A stretch of DNA of 64,000 nucleotides, taken from Misgurnus anguillicaudatus (taxonomy: Eukaryota > Chordata > Actinopteri > Cypriniformes > Cobitidae). Position numbers and translations under genes: made by a program. Location of the stretch: positions 34,294,501 through 34,358,500 of the forward strand of contig NC_073340.2 of assembly GCF_027580225.2 (NCBI RefSeq), in the 5' to 3' direction. The notes under the pieces were generated by a model, which had not been told where the DNA came from, searched no databases, and saw only the letters and a list, made by a program, of their open reading frames with translations. Shown piece after piece: positions 55,300 to 64,000 of the stretch (its first letter is position 1; every line of letters starts with the position of its first letter).

Positions 55300-56900
55300 T
55301 ACCGGCACACCCCCAAAATTCTTGGGCTTTCGTTTCACTATAGTGAAAGTGTCCGATGCACATGTACTGCGTGCATAAGTCGATGTCCTGCTGGCGAAGG
55401 ATGTTCGAGCCGGTCCCTCTTACCGAGATGATGATATGATGATAGGGTTTTTCCCGCCTTTATCTCATAGTACCCAAAATACGCGGTGGGTTACGATCGA
55501 TTTGATTTATGCACCGGCTCTACAGAGGTGGTCTTTTTTTTTTTTTGGATGATAACGCCGAGGCTCGTATTTCAATATTCAGATCGGTTTGCAGCCTAAG
55601 ACCTGTAAGACGTGTACTTATGTGTCCATCTCCCCTCGCCTTAGACTGTTTTTTCGCTCTGCATCGTGGGGTGGGCATATTAATATTAAGTACACCATTC
55701 AAGCTGTCTCTCTCTCTCTCTCCGTGTCTCCATGAAAGTGCTAGTCACGGCATTTAAATATCAGAGAGAGAGCGTTGTTCGCATTCTGCTTTTATTTACG
55801 TTGACTTATAATAGCCCGTTCTTGGCAGACGTGCACGAACACAGAGAGTTAATGCTTCGGCATCTCGCTCGTTTAAGTCATCAGGTCGACTGGGAAAGAG
55901 CAACTTTGCCCGGTGCAGAGGATCCTTTCTTTCAGTATGGAAATAGACTCGATTGGCGTGTTTTACAAGAGCGCGCAACCAGTCAGTTCTGACTTGCCTC
56001 GGTTTAATTCGAGGGAAGTACGCGGTCCCTCTGAAACAATTTCAGAAGCTCCTGGACATATGACAGCATGCTGCGGCTGTGACACTGCTCGAGCTGCTTC
56101 ATATGAGACCGCTTCAGCATTGGTTTTACGATCGAGTCTCGAGGAGAGCGTGGCGCACCGGCATACACCGTGTAAACACTACACCTGCGTGTCATTTAAA
56201 ATTTCCCCGTGGTAGACCCAGCATTTCTGATAACAAGATATGCCTCTGAGGGGTCTCCTGGCATTCGGTAGCATACGATGCCCTAAGCACGGGTTGATCC
56301 GCCACGTATGACGGGCTTGCAGTTCTGGGGTGTGCATAGTACCCCAACTGCCGCGAGCGGTGCGCTATATATCTGGGACGTGTACGCTCCGCTATGGAGA
56401 TGCGAGAGAAGGATGTATTTGTCGACACCAATAACATTGCGACTGTTGCGTTATTTACCGTTAAGGCGGTTTTGCGCTCTCGTCACCTGTCGCATCTCGC
56501 TCGTCATCTCCTCCTTTGGTGTCAGAAGCATCTGAGGTCCCTTCGTGCCATTTACATCCCGGGATCGCTCAATACAGCGGTACGCGCTTCCTGAGCTGCG
56601 CCCCCGGCGAATGGCGACTCCACCCCCAGACAGTCCAGCTAATTTGGAAGAAGTTCGGTTGTGCGTAGATAGATCTGTTTGCGTCACCGGACGATACCCA
56701 CTGTCGCCTATTTTATTCACTAACCGAGGGCAGCCTCGGCGTGGATGCGTTGGCACACAGCTGGCCGCGGGGGGTGCGTAAATACGCATTCCTTCCAGTG
56801 AGCTTTATTGCGCAGACACTGTGCAAAGTCAGGCAGGACGAGGAGAGCCTTTTATTAATCGTCCGTACTGGACGACCAAGAATTGGTTTTCATAGTTAAT
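55300..56900 (+). pseudogene. DIRS reverse transcriptase/RNase H remains
   Basis: Scattered matches to the expected order survive, for example LLHMRPLQHWFYDRVSRRAW near 56090-56150 and CRISLVI/…RSLRAIYIPGSLNTAV around 56480-56580. They switch frame repeatedly and contain stops. The YxDD box is not identifiable. Decay here is far heavier than in the terminal repeats. Confidence 0.6.
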
Positions 56901-57584
56901 GCTCCTCGCGACAGCCCTCCCTGGCGGATTCCCCTGAGGAAGGACTTTCTTTCTTAGGAAGGGGCACATTTGGCACTTGCGCCCCGACCTGTCCATGTAT
57001 GGTCGTTGAGCGCGCGCAAGGTTTAGGTGATTTATCGCAAGCGGTATCTAACACCATCGACGCGGTTCGAGCACCGTCCACAGGACGGGCTTACGCGCTT
57101 AATGAAACCTTTTCGTCACCCGGTGCTCTTCGCAACGCGAGGACCCAGAGAATGCCCTTTAACATTATGTTTTATATCTTTAACATGGGTTAGATGGTAG
57201 GCTGTCCCTCCGCCATTAAAGTTGATATCGCCGCTATTTCTGCTCATCACTCACTTATCAGATCAGTTGGCCAGCATGATTTTATTATTACATTTTAAGA
57301 GGCGCTCGCAGGCTAAACCCCTCGCGCCCTCCCTCTTTCCTCCTGAGACCTGTCCATGGTGCTGAAGCCTTCAGGTCTCCGATTTTAGCCTTTGCAGTTT
57401 GCGAGTCTGAAGTTTTTTATCAATGAAAACTCTGACCCTGCTAGCATTGGCCTCCATGAAGAGAGTAGGGGATTTACATGCATTCTCTGTTGACGATTCG
57501 TGCTTTTAGTTTGGTCCTGCTGTCTCACTGAAGACCCAGACCAGGCTACGTGCCCAAAGTTCCCACCACTCCCTTCAGAGATAG

Positions 57585-58054
57585 GTGGTGAGCTTGCAAG
57601 CGTTGCCTTTGGAGCAGGCAAACCCAACCGAGGCTTTGTTGTGCCCCGTACGCGCACTGCGATTCTACGTGGACCGCACGCAAAGCCTCAGGACCTCAGA
57701 CCAGCTCTTGTTTGTTATGGTGGCCAGCAGAAAGGGAAAGCTGTCACTAAGCAGAGGATGTCTCATTGGATAGTTGATACTATCGCCCTGGCTTATAATC
57801 TTCAGGGTATTCCTTGCCCCTTTAATTTGAGAACGCACTCCACACGGAGTGTTGCCTCATCTTGGGCTTTAGCTCGTGGTTCCTCGCTAACAGACATCTG
57901 TAGAGCTGCTGGTTGGGGGACACCTAATACGTTCATTAGATTTTACAATGTTCATATCGAGCCTGTATCCTCTCGTGTTCTTTCCTCACCAGGGAGGGCA
58001 CGGAGAGCAGACTCGCAAGTCGGCTTGCAGCCTCCGACTGAGGCTCCAAATTGA
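57585..58054 (+). pseudogene. DIRS tyrosine recombinase, catalytic half, frameshifted
   Basis: The first part (LLCPVRALRFYVDRTQSLRT, frame of 57585) shifts at about 57715 into another frame. That frame reads GGQQKGKAVTKQRMSHW, then NLRTHSTRSVASSWALARGS, then AAGWGTPNTFIRFYN. The H-x-x-R box (near 57835) and the final Tyr (near 57943) of the tyrosine recombinase fold are present. The stop is at 58052-58054. In DIRS elements this enzyme integrates a circular DNA intermediate. The frameshift and broken N-terminal part (about 57000-57190) mean this copy cannot make it. Confidence 0.8.
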
Positions 58055-58727
58055 GTTTCAGTATGAAAGGCTAACAGAGCAAAAATGCGTAATGGTTTGA
58101 TTTGCTCTCTCCACTGCCTTGACAGCCTTTGTTGCGGAGCATTGGCTGTCAGCCTTTCACTAGCTGTATTCTTACGAACCTACGTGTTTGGCTTGGGCTC
58201 CACATTGTGTCCCAACGGGTTCCTTTGTGAGTATTTTCCGTGGGGGTTAATCCTACCAGCCCACGTTTCCCTAAGCAGAGCACTGCTTTGCTTACACAGC
58301 CACGGCTGTCATTTTACCTCAACTACGGTTGACTTTCGCCCACCATTAGCCCTTAAGAGGGGCGGTGGCTTCCGCAGCGTTCCTATCCCGCTCTGGTAGG
58401 GCGCTTCCCAGTCGCTGGCACTACTGTGGGGTTAAAGGAACATCTAGTGCCCGGCCTTCTGCCTTATCTTTCTCCATTTCCCGAGGGAATTTGGAGGGTT
58501 TTTGCAGACACTGGAAGAGGTCAGCCCCTAGTGGCGTTTTGGTAGGGATTCCCAATTCGTTGGTCACGACGTGACGTTGTAGTGACCGACTGAAAGGGAA
58601 CATCTCGGTTACGGATGTAACCCTCGTTCCCTGAAGGAGGGAACGGAGACGTCATGTCCTGTCGCCACAGGTGCTGCCACCTGCTGTTACGGCCGGTCAC
58701 CTTTCCGGCTTTCTCAGCGAACAGAAG

Positions 58728-58879
58728 CTGATTTCCCTATTTGCACGTGCTCCTTATATACGCACCTGGCGGGGCGGCGCCAGCATTATGCAAATATCTC
58801 AATGCCAAGTTCATTGGCGTTTTAGTAGTATTCGAAGCAGATTGGTCTCTCTAAGCGAGTTCCCAATTCGTCGGTCACG
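58728..58879 (-). repeat. DIRS right inverted terminal repeat
   Basis: Inverse copy of 53043-53195, one difference noted ('GGTGCGTAT' against 'GGTGCCTAT'). Confidence 0.85.
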
Positions 58880-58940
58880 GCGTGACGTCTCCTTTCCCTC
58901 CTTCAGGGAACGAGGGTTACATCCGTAACCGAGACGTTTT

Positions 58941-59045
58941 ACTACATTAACCATGGTTATTCTGTGGTTGCCATGGTTTTACTACAATAACCATGTTTTT
59001 TTGTTTTTAACTGTAGTAAAACCATGGTCAATTTTGTAAGGGTAG
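58941..59045. mobile_element. ACCATGG MITE
   Basis: 'TTACTACATTAACCATGG' to 'GTAGTAAAACCATGG', the same family as 17310-17457 and 31220-31360. Confidence 0.6.
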
Positions 59046-59409
59046 GTTAGGTGATTGGCTGGGCCATTCTAGCAGCTTCATTTTCTTTCTCTGAAACCAG
59101 TTAAGAGTTTCCCTCACTATGTGTTTGGTTAGGGTTTACCCAGCAATAAATATTTCTTGCGTGACAACTTGACCATCAGTTGGGACTGAACCAGCTGATA
59201 TTATTGCTTTTTTTATTACTGACTGTCTTGGCTCTCTATGACTTTTTGCACCTCCTTTTCTTCAGGGGTCCTATACTTTTGCCTGTAACATTTTACATGA
59301 TTAGACATAATTTGGAGCTCTTCTGGTTCAACACTGCTGCAACCGTGCTGTATGATATAAGCTTGGAGCTCCATCGAGTTCATCATCTAAATCTTATTCC
59401 TATCCAACC
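59046..59409. other. No gene seen
   Basis: A 114-codon open frame at 59180-59524 runs into the fold-back element, is Leu/Phe-rich and has no motif; not called. Confidence 0.45.
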
Positions 59410-59785
59410 TGATCTCACGAATTTCCGTGGCATAGTCACGGAATTTCGTGCTCATTTTTCCGTGGCATTCTCACGGATTGGTTACTCAACTGTTTTGTTC
59501 TATTTTCTTACCATTTTAGTTTAGAAAATATAAAAGAATACATCAGAAAAATAGTATAAACCAATAGTTAAAGTGACATACTAACGCAAACACCAAATCT
59601 AACCCTAAACCGAAGCGAAAATGGTTTGAAAATAGGAAAAAGCAGTTGAGAAAACCAATCCGTGAGAATGCCACGGAAAAAGACAGTCCGTAGCAGGGCC
59701 ACGGAAAAATGTGGAGATCTGTGAGAATGCCACGGAAAAATGAGCACAAAATTCCGTGACTATCCCACGGAACTTTGTGAGATCA
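59410..59785. mobile_element. Fold-back element 3 (CCGTGG arms)
   Basis: Outer arms repeat 'CCGTGGCAT', 'TCACGGA' and their inverses ('GATCTCAC' at one end, 'GTGAGATC' at the other). The inner sequence 'TAACCCTAAACCGAAGCGAA' and 'ATTGGTTACTCAACT', and the centre 'AGTTTAGAAAATATAAAAGA', match fold-back element 1. Inverse symmetry is less regular because the right arm carries extra motif copies. Confidence 0.8.
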
Positions 59786-59849
59786 TGTTGTCCTATCTAT
59801 TTCATATAATCTATTAGTTTAACTCAGAGCATCTGACAGATCCAAACTT

Positions 59850-60640
59850 AAAGAGGGGGTGGTGTTGCTACAATCTACAATAAAATATTTAAAGTAAAAC
59901 ATAAATCTAAACTAAAATTTTATTCATTTGAAATTATGATGCTGAATATGGAACTAAATTAATCACAATCACAATTAAAAACAGCATTCTTTTGCCCTAG
60001 CTACTATCTACAGACCTCCAGGCCACAACACAGATTTTCTCAAAGAAATTGCAGATTTCCTGTCTGAGCTATTAGTCATTGTAGATAAAGCTCTTATCGT
60101 TGGTGACTTTAATATCCCAAAAGATGCGTTAGGACTAGCGTTTATGGATGTTCTTAATTATCTCTGTATTAGACAAAACGTGACAAGGCCTACGCATACC
60201 CGTAAACACACATTAGACTTAATTTTGTCACTTGGGCTCAATATTACTGATGTAGAAATATCACCTCAGAGCGATGCCATTTCAGACCATTGCCTTGTCT
60301 CATACACGTTACTTCGAGATAGGATTGCTCGGTCCATACCACGCTACCGATTAGGCAGAACAATAATTTCCACTACTGAAGATAGCTGTATTAGTACTCC
60401 CCCAGACCGGTTCCAAATGAAACATGTAGCAGATAACTGTGAACCTTAAACAACGTTTGTTCTAGAACGTTGGAAGCTGTTGCTCCCATTAGATCAAAGA
60501 GAATCAAGGAAAAAATACCAACACCATGGTATGACCAGCATACCGCAGCCCTTAAAAAGGTAGCTAGAAAAATAGAACGAAATATGAGAAGCAAAAAGTT
60601 AGAGGTATGGTCTACTTCATGAACAGAGAGTGTTCAACAC
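59850..60640 (+). pseudogene. LINE endonuclease-domain fragment (L2/CR1-like)
   Basis: The frame includes IYRPPGHNTDFLKEI, then ALIVGDFNIPKD (catalytic GDFN box), then THTLDLIL and ISDHCLVSY (SDH box), all in the order of an APE-type endonuclease. Downstream 'PTPWYDQHTAALKKVARK' is the usual linker before the reverse transcriptase, which is absent. The frame is interrupted at about 60449. Not the Tx1-type LINE of 4977-7214. Confidence 0.75.
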
Positions 60641-60774
60641 TATGTATAGGTAGATCTGGGTTTTTATAGCGTATCTAGCAAAGAATGCCCAATCCGTCCT
60701 CCACAACCTTTGGTGAGTACGAACAACATATTTGCACCCCGCTAACCACCAAAGTTCAATATATACATATTCAT

Positions 60775-60965
60775 TAATTATTACCATTTAATAGTTGCGT
60801 AATAACGTTACCCAGTGTAACGCAGTAAAAGCAAAACATTTTCGGTAGAAATTTACTTGAGTAAGAGTAAAAGTACTCATCCTTAAATTTACTCTAAAAG
60901 TACTAGTTACCCAAAAAATGTACTCAAGTAAATGTAATTAATTACTACCCACCTCTGTCTTTACA
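60775..60965. mobile_element. ACTTTTACTC-type MITE
   Basis: 'GAGTAAGAGTAAAAGTACTC' and 'ATGTACTCAAGTAAATGTAA' to 'TACCCACCTCTGT'. A very common fish MITE; compare 26105-26770. Confidence 0.6.
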
Positions 60966-61063
60966 TCACGAACTCCATTAATCTTTAAGGCACATAACTC
61001 CGCAGTTTATCCTTGTTTTTCACGTCTCTCAGTTAAATTTGTTTCACTCACCTGTTTCTCCTT

Positions 61064-61235
61064 CTCCCCCCACAGAACCTGGCAAAGAAGCCCCCGCTCT
61101 CGAAGAGGATTACTCAGTGTTCACCGTACGGGAACTCCTGGACTCCAGGCATCAAGGTGGGCACACATCAGCACGTGATGACATCTTTGACCTAGAAATT
61201 CTACGAAAGTTCCACACTGCCCACCCAAAGATGTC
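61064..61235 (+). pseudogene. Ty3/gypsy chromodomain fragment
   Basis: The frame reads ALEEDYSVFTVRELLDSRHQ and GG, then jumps to RDDIFDLEILRKFHTAHP. These are the first strand and the far end of the chromodomain-containing integrase C-terminus of fish gypsy elements. The central 'Y-x-V-x-W-x-G-Y' part is deleted. No LTR nearby. Confidence 0.6.
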
Positions 61236-61312
61236 TATTTTTGTACATCTGCCATTGTAGTCTTCTGTCAGTGACAAACGTCAATTGAACTGTGCTGCTC
61301 AGTAGGATCTAC

Positions 61313-61495
61313 ACTGTAAAAAATGCAGTATGAATTTAAAACAACAACTTTGTTTTGCAAGTCAATTCAACCTACTATTTTAAGTTTTGACTTGACATAA
61401 CTTATAAAAACAAGTTGAAATTGTAAACGTTGCAAGTTGAAAACTTAAAAATATATGTTTAAAGTATATTGTTAAAGTGTGTTTTTTACAGTGTT
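61313..61495. mobile_element. CACTGTAAAAAATG MITE
   Basis: Termini 'CACTGTAAAAAATGCAG' and 'TTTTTTACAGTG', with 'AAGTTGAAA' motifs between. Non-coding. Confidence 0.7.
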
Positions 61496-62087
61496 GAAAA
61501 GTATCAGTAACATTTTGTTGATAAAAAACATGCTGATATTGTTAAACTTTCTTCTTTGAAATATTAAAAGTAAAAAAAAAAACTTTAAACTGATACTCAC
61601 TTTCTTTTTAATGCAATAACTACCATTTCTGTCCTTTAGTGTGACAAAGTCCTATGATGTGACACACATAAAAGAACCACAGATTTGTTGAATATTGCAG
61701 TGGGGGATAATAGTCATCAATCATTTTTAAATGGTATAATTTTAATCGGTTTTGAAAGGATGAAAATAACGTTTGTCTTGTGTCTTTGAAAATGTCCAAC
61801 AAGTAATGTGGAAAAATAATGTGATTCATAATTTTACATTAAATAAATAACACAAAATAAAAATATTTAATGTCTAATAATTAAGATAAATATCTCCCAT
61901 GATATTTATTATTAGGGGGTTTATAATAAAGATAATAATAATAATTTTTATTATTATTATTGTCACACAAGCCACACTTACTGTATAGTTCAGTAAAAAA
62001 ATGTCCACAAAAACCGTGAAAGAACTTAGAATTTATTAACCATTTATAATTTCTCAAACATTAGACTTTACACTAGGCTACATACAC

Positions 62088-62208
62088 TGTAAAAGTAAAA
62101 AGTTTGATCAACTTTAAAAAAAATACTTCAATTGGTAACACCTAAAAAAAGTACGTGAAAATTTTAAGTTAAGAAAACTTTTCAATCCAACTTTTCACTT
62201 TTTACAGT
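62088..62208. mobile_element. CACTGTAAAAAGT MITE
   Basis: Termini 'ACACTGTAAAAGTAAAAAGT' and 'ACTTTTTACAGTGT', about 120 bases. The stretch 61496-62087 between it and the previous MITE is AT-rich without a gene. Confidence 0.7.
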
Positions 62209-62511
62209 GTAAATGTAATTTTCTTTAGAAATTTTTAACAAAGGTTTTAAACAAAACATTTTTACTGTTATTTGTCAACTGTGTTTACAGAAATATTGAT
62301 CAAAACATTTTACTGTTATGGTTTCACAATTTAAACATAAATGTAATGTATCTACTGTATAGTATAAAAAAAAGTTAGTTGAAGAGTTGAGAGCACAACT
62401 CCTCATCATGTAAAGCAACATCATTTTTTTTATTATTTTGACAACAGCAAGAATATCTGGTGTCAAGTGACTAAAGCTGGTTTTCATTTGCTTCTGTACA
62501 TGAGGGTTATT

Positions 62512-63613
62512 TTACGGAGTCTTCTGGACTTTACGTGCAGTCACCCCCACATTGCTCGGCATGCCACGGTTAACCAGCTCATCTTTCAGCTGAAACACAG
62601 GTGGATAGGCAAATTAACTAGCATTCTCGCATTTGACATATCTATTACTGTCTACTGGTAGTTTATTTTGCATGAATAGTCCTAGTGAGTGTCACTTACT
62701 TTCTGCATAACAAACGCAAGGTTTCCACTGTCTGTTAGGTCTAACAATGAAGTGACTTTCATTTGAAGTCCTACCACATTTTCTAAAGAGATGCACACAC
62801 ACACAACAAATAACAACATATAAACAGATTGATAGCATTATATATAGATGACATTAAATATATATATATTGTGATAAAACCCATACCTTGATTCACAGAG
62901 AAAGCCCAACGGCCCTGAGTGTTTACATTACTTGTGAACTTGAGGTTGGGGATGAGGTTGGGATCGTTTGACAATGGAATGACATAGTAATCTGTGGAGC
63001 CAACTGTGTCATATCCAGCCTATTTAAATCATAAAAACATATGCATTTATATTGAACTGATATGGAGGATAAATTTATTGTTCTGATATGGAAGTTTCTT
63101 TCACCTCTGTTGGATAAACTATCGTACTCATGTCACCATAGTTCATCAGAATAAAGGAGGAGACACCATCCGAAATTAAAACCGCTTGAAACGAGATTGA
63201 CTGAAACGATTTAAAACATTGATTGTCACAGCAACATCAACATTTACTCAACAGAGTTTTGTAACGATTTGTGTCAAACACGTAAACAGTTCAGGAGGTA
63301 CGAAAAACAAACTTACTGGAGCTGAATGTTGTAAAAATGTGTTTAAATCCCAAGTTTGAACATAGTCCCAAGTTGCTACAAAGACCCAAGTAGCGTTGAA
63401 GCTCAGACCAGAGTAATAGCGTTTGATATCTTCTGTGGCTCGTGTCAGCACATTTCCAGATGTGTACTCTTGATAGTAAAATTCACCGTATCCATAGTCA
63501 TCCAGTTCAGTCCATAGAGCGGCAATTAAATCTTGACTTCCATAAGCTGGAAAAATGAAAGGATGTGCTTCTGGTATCGGTTGGCTGAATGAAAGTAGTC
63601 CATTATTGTTTAC
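62512..63613 (-). CDS. Gene C: 3' end of a NIDO-module protein (partial)
   Basis: Five exons are visible: 63317-63613, 63105-63200, 62887-63019, 62700-62782, 62512-62589 (stop at 62512-62514). They encode most of one NIDO module (VNNNGLLSF…, LTRATEDI, WVFVATWD, ILMNYGD, GRWAFSVNQG) and the tail (…LKDELVNRGMPSNVGVTARK…). Exon lengths 297, 96, 133, 83 and 78 and phases equal those of genes A and B. No cysteine. The module's first exon and everything upstream lie beyond 64000. A poly(A) signal is at 62430-62435. Confidence 0.85.
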
Positions 63614-63771
63614 CTGAATTTAAAGAAATAAATAAAATCCTTCAGACAAACAGTTTTTGTTACAAACATTTCTCAAAATATCTTCCTTTGTGTTTATCAC
63701 AACAAAGAATGTTTTGTTTGTAATAACATGATGGTGAGTAAATGCTCAGAATGACAGATTTTTCATTTTTA

Positions 63772-64000
63772 AGGGGCTGTTTACACTTGGTATTAAGATG
63801 TGTTTTCATCGATCGGATCACAAGTGGACGAGAGAGACACATTACGTTTACACCTGGTATTTAAATCCGTCTCTTTTGTCCACTTTCGACCGCTTCTGTG
63901 CTGAATACTATGAGGGGGTGGTCTGTGAGACGGTGGGCGAGTCTCTTTGCTGTCATTCAAACCCGAGCGGGAGTAATGATGAGTTTATATGGACGCAAAC
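63772..64000. mobile_element. Unclassified repeat entering the window edge
   Basis: 'GGGCTGTTTACACTTGGTAT' to 'ACCTGGTATTTAAATCCGTC' and beyond. The stretch 63795-63905 matches, in inverse orientation, 8284-8375 inside the hAT at 7734-8826 ('TGGACAAAAGAGACGGATTT'). Class unknown; continues to the right. Confidence 0.5.

Larger units (their letters stand above)
53022..58940 (+). mobile_element. DIRS-like tyrosine-recombinase retrotransposon
   Basis: Inverted terminal repeats of about 150 bases (left 53043-53195, right 58728-58879) differ at about one base. Next to the right one, 58600-58680 repeats the sequence found outside the right repeat (58885-58940, inverse), as expected for the internal complementary region of DIRS elements. 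Between them lie a degraded gag-like region (about 53650-55000), a ruined reverse transcriptase/RNase H region (about 55300-56900) and a recombinase end (57500-58054). No target duplication is expected for this class. Confidence 0.85.

Noticed and set aside
59180..59524. 114-codon Leu/Phe-rich frame that looks like a membrane protein
   Set aside because: It runs from unique sequence into a fold-back element, and hydrophobicity alone from T-rich DNA is not support.

Overview
The window looks like accessory DNA from a bony fish, most probably a cyprinid. The reasons are a moderately AT-rich background, long (GT)n/(CT)n/(TA)n microsatellites, and the repeat mix: L2-type LINE tails, Tx1/L1-like LINEs, Tc1, several hATs, PIF/Harbinger, a DIRS element and many short 'CACTGTAAAAA' or 'TGGGTTAAAA' MITEs. 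Genes are intron-rich and spliced. I worked by eye from the sequence and ran no searches, so family names come from recognised motifs and termini.

The only convincing host genes are four members of one family in a head-to-tail array, all on the minus strand. Gene 0 has only its 5' end (coding exons 2531 down to 2124). Gene A is complete (23449 to 13223, 20 coding exons, 815 codons before the stop). Gene B is complete apart from one lost exon (50731 to 43091, 15 coding exons, 573 codons). Gene C has only its 3' end (63613 to 62512). Each protein starts with a signal peptide and a Thr/Pro-rich mucin-like stretch. One or more copies of a NIDO (nidogen extracellular) module of about 225 residues follow, then a short tail of about 54 residues. 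Each module is built from five exons of 128, 294-300, 96, 133 and 18 nt with fixed phases. Gene A has three modules and gene B two. Non-coding first exons with TATA-like promoters are visible for genes 0, A and B. Relics of further copies (promoter pieces at 3.4 and 33.7 kb, intron piece at 9.9-10.65 kb) show that the array has also lost members.

The rest is mostly transposable elements. From 1 to 13 kb: gene 0's 5' part, a truncated Tx1-like LINE ending at a (CT)n tract, a Tc1 holding two hATs in overlapping target sites, a solo LTR and microsatellites. From 13 to 24 kb: gene A with intronic elements. From 24 to 43 kb: a gene-poor stretch with two fold-back elements, hATs, an L2 LINE, a Tx1 fragment, Harbinger elements and a Tc1 relic. 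From 43 to 51 kb: gene B, whose Thr-rich exon is split by a hAT. From 52 to 59 kb: a DIRS-like tyrosine-recombinase retrotransposon. From 59 to 64 kb: a third fold-back element, LINE and Ty3/gypsy fragments, and gene C.

The most unusual items are the cysteine-poor multi-NIDO mucin-like gene array with its independently broken exon, and three fold-back elements that share a core but have arms built from different short motifs.
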